Of a stretch of 64,000 bases of DNA, positions 62,468 through 64,000 are shown piece after piece. The number at the start of each line of letters is the position of its first letter. The stretch's first letter is position 1. Below the pieces are notes generated by a model. That model was not told the DNA's origin. It made no database searches and saw nothing but the letters and a program-made list of their open reading frames with translations. The DNA comes from Bacteroidales bacterium (lineage in GTDB: Bacteria; Bacteroidota; Bacteroidia; Bacteroidales; F082), in the NCBI GenBank assembly GCA_024710405.1, contig JANJUV010000002.1, positions 1 through 64,000 of the forward strand, written 5' to 3'. Position numbers and translations under genes: made by a program.

Positions 62468-63168
62468 GTGTTTTTGTTCGGTTATTTTGTGCACTGATGT
62501 TTGTTGCGACCCTTATGGCCGGGCCGTTGTACAGTCAGGTTGATGCGGCTTCTTTGCTTTCGGCAGTGATGAAAAGAAGCCAGGAGGTGCAGAGTTTTGA
62601 AGCCGATGTGGACATAGATGTGGATGTGGATTTCATCCGTATACCGGTGAAGAAAGGCAGGGTGTTTTATAAGTCGCCCGACAAGTTCAGGTTCAGGGCC
62701 ACCGGATTTGTGCTGATGCCCAAACAGGGGCTTAATTTCACCATGAATGAGATTCTGAATTCAAAACATGCCGCCATCCTTGCCGGTGAAGAAGAGGGCA
62801 ACCACAAAATCAAGATAGTTCCGTTAGACGACATGGCCACTTTTGTTCTGGCCACTGCCTGGATCGACCTGCAGCAGCCCCGTATCAACAGACTTGAGGT
62901 AAGCACACAAAATCAGGGAAACTACACCCTCGATTTCGTTTATGGGCAACTGGCGTATGAAATTCCGGTCGAAACAAAGATCAGCTTTGAAATCAGCCAG
63001 ATCGACATCCCGATGAAGTTTATCGGAAACCTGAAGGTCGATAAAAAGAAAGCCGGAGAAAAATCATCCGGCGCGGTAACGCTGAAATACAGCAATTTTA
63101 AGATCAACGGTGAGATTCCGGATGCGGTTTTTACGGATACTTCTGTCGGGGCTGATCTGAAGGAGTAA
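62464..63168 (+). CDS. LolA-like outer-membrane lipoprotein carrier-type protein
   Basis: A 234-residue exported protein (signal peptide ending near YSQ). The fold pattern, MKRSQEVQSFEADVDIDVDVDFIRIPVKKGRVFYKSPDKFRFRATG (quoted parts: FEADVDIDV, RVFYKSPDKFRF), is that of LolA/LolB-type half-barrels (DUF4292/LolA-like) which carry acyl chains across the periplasm. Being translationally coupled to an ABC-2 permease/ATPase pair, it may receive the exported substrate. Distinct from canonical LolA in length; a role in lipoprotein sorting is not proven. Confidence 0.82.
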   Translation: MSVFVRLFCALMFVATLMAGPLYSQVDAASLLSAVMKRSQEVQSFEADVDIDVDVDFIRIPVKKGRVFYKSPDKFRFRATGFVLMPKQGLNFTMNEILNSKHAAILAGEEEGNHKIKIVPLDDMATFVLATAWIDLQQPRINRLEVSTQNQGNYTLDFVYGQLAYEIPVETKISFEISQIDIPMKFIGNLKVDKKKAGEKSSGAVTLKYSNFKINGEIPDAVFTDTSVGADLKE

Positions 63169-63173
63169 TTTTA

Positions 63174-64000
63174 TTAGAATTCCATTCCGCCGCCTTCATC
63201 CATCATACCTTCTCGGCGGTCAGTTGTCCTTTTCTTAGCCTGATTGATGCGGTAGTTGAAATTGAGGGTCACAACGGTTGAGCTCCACCGAAAGTCAGAC
63301 TTGGTGTAGAAATTATCCCCAAAGGTTTCAAAGGAATGGGTGCGGGTGGCAAACAGGTCGCGTATGTTGAGGGTAATGGTTCCCTTGTTTTTCAGAACAT
63401 CGCGGCTGGCACCCAGATCAATAAACCACGAAGCCAGGCGTTTACCTTGAGGAGTGTCGCTGCCTGCATCGTAGTTCACTGCAAGTTGCAGGTCAAGTAC
63501 TTTTCCTAAGGTGATCCTGTTGTTCATTCTTCCTGTCCAGCTGTAAAAATCAGTTTCATATTGTTTTCCGTAAGCTTCACCATCGGTCATGCTCCGGAAG
63601 AAGTTCAGGCTCAGGTTGGCGTTCCAGCCCCGGAGCGGACTGTGCGATCCTACAATTTCGATACCAAAAGATTGGTTTTTGGCGAAGTTTTCAGGACGGA
63701 TAAAGATCACTCCTGTTGAATCGTCAATACGCTCAATACGCTGAAACACATCGGTGCTATAGCGGTAATAAGCTGTTGCATTGAGGCTCGACTTGTCCCA
63801 ATAGCGCAGGTATCCGGTCTCGTACGAATCCGTATAAACAGGCTTGAGCGTTGGGTTGCCAGTCCATATGTTGCGGTTGTCAGCAAATGAACGGAAGGGA
63901 TTTAACTGCCAGAAACCAGGACGACGTATCCTGCGGCTGTAGCTGACCTGCACATTGTCAACTTCGGTGAGTTTATAGGTAAAATGCACTGAAGGAAAAG
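63174..64000 (-). CDS. OMP_b-brl_3 outer-membrane receptor, C-terminal part (cut by window edge)
   Basis: The frame is open to the right edge; the codons before the first possible start (FPS VHFTYKL) match the family, so the gene continues beyond 64000. The visible 275 residues are barrel strands typical of pfam14905 receptors: VQVSYSRRIRRPGFWQLNPF, the NPTLKPVYTDSYETGY turn, and an Asp/Glu-rich end GMMDEGGGMEF. It is convergent with the LolA-like gene at 5 bases. Substrate unknown. Confidence 0.9.
   Translation of the reverse strand, partial: FPSVHFTYKLTEVDNVQVSYSRRIRRPGFWQLNPFRSFADNRNIWTGNPTLKPVYTDSYETGYLRYWDKSSLNATAYYRYSTDVFQRIERIDDSTGVIFIRPENFAKNQSFGIEIVGSHSPLRGWNANLSLNFFRSMTDGEAYGKQYETDFYSWTGRMNNRITLGKVLDLQLAVNYDAGSDTPQGKRLASWFIDLGASRDVLKNKGTITLNIRDLFATRTHSFETFGDNFYTKSDFRWSSTVVTLNFNYRINQAKKRTTDRREGMMDEGGGMEF

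Overview
The window looks like chromosomal core genome of a member of the Bacteroidota, probably Bacteroidales or a near relative. The evidence is: TAnnTTTG -7 promoter elements ahead of many genes with little Shine-Dalgarno signal, a GWxTD-domain protein, a type IX secretion (T9SS) C-terminal sorting domain, a PorV-like outer-membrane protein, CarboxypepD_reg-type TonB-dependent receptors, a PiT phosphate transporter fused to a PhoU-like domain, and lipoproteins of the 'SCRK' type. The genus cannot be told from the sequence. I see no transposase, integrase, phage gene, CRISPR array or recognisable defence island.

Layout. 1-660: a structured ~113-bp repeat array ending in an inverted arm that abuts the 3' end of a tRNA-Ser(UGA). 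0.8-4.8 kb: GWxTD protein, LpxL-type acyltransferase, GT2 glycosyltransferase and convergent aroQ. 4.9-7.5 kb: TPP riboswitch controlling a TonB-dependent receptor, most likely for thiamin uptake. 7.6-13.3 kb: small STAS-like protein, acetyl-CoA synthetase, TolB-like propeller protein and prolyl oligopeptidase. 13.3-18.5 kb: phosphate module, with a beta-helix lipoprotein and porin on one strand and a divergent PiT-PhoU transporter. 18.5-28.1 kb: prmC, DMT transporter, YigZ, dnaA, LMW-PTP, PLP dehydratase, RsmI-like methylase, SlyD, an ABC transporter pair and a sugar transferase. 28.2-35.1 kb (minus): vWA protein, fabG, a REC-HisKA protein and a TPR hybrid histidine kinase. 35.2-41.5 kb: tRNA-His, OppC-like permease, outer-membrane barrel and a 1003-residue TPR protein. 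41.7-42.1 kb: RNase P RNA. 42.3-52.5 kb: MATE exporter, smpB, thioredoxin-like protein, beta-helix lipoprotein, a kinase resembling nicotinamide riboside kinase, HD hydrolase, SO_0444-type metal permease, DUF3298 protein and Na/Pi cotransporter. 52.5-56.6 kb: a hairpin RNA candidate, DUF2461 protein, PorV-like protein and HHH/barrel protein. 57.2-64 kb: T9SS kelch-like protein, C39-like peptidase lipoprotein, DivIC/FtsB-like protein, an ABC transporter/LolA-like operon, and the C-terminal part of an OMP_b-brl_3 receptor cut by the right edge.

How the genes work together. Several sets are tightly packed (4-bp ATGA overlaps or gaps of only a few bases): lpxL/GT2, DMT/yigZ, ABC ATPase/permease (twice), smpB/thioredoxin, beta-helix lipoprotein/NRK-like/HD hydrolase, DUF3298/Na-Pi transporter, PorV-like/HHH-barrel and REC-HisKA/hybrid kinase. 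Phosphate handling is represented twice, by PiT-PhoU with a phosphate-porin-like protein and by NptA-PhoU, with no Pst ABC system in view.

No clearly new multi-gene system stands out. The most unusual signals are non-coding: the repeat/hairpin structure behind tRNA-Ser, an orphan promoter followed by two perfect hairpins at 13.35-13.51 kb, and a long stem-loop at 52.67-52.74 kb with its own minus-strand promoter element. Among proteins, the REC-HisKA protein with an eroded ATPase domain beside an intact hybrid kinase, and the NRK1-like kinase, are the best leads.
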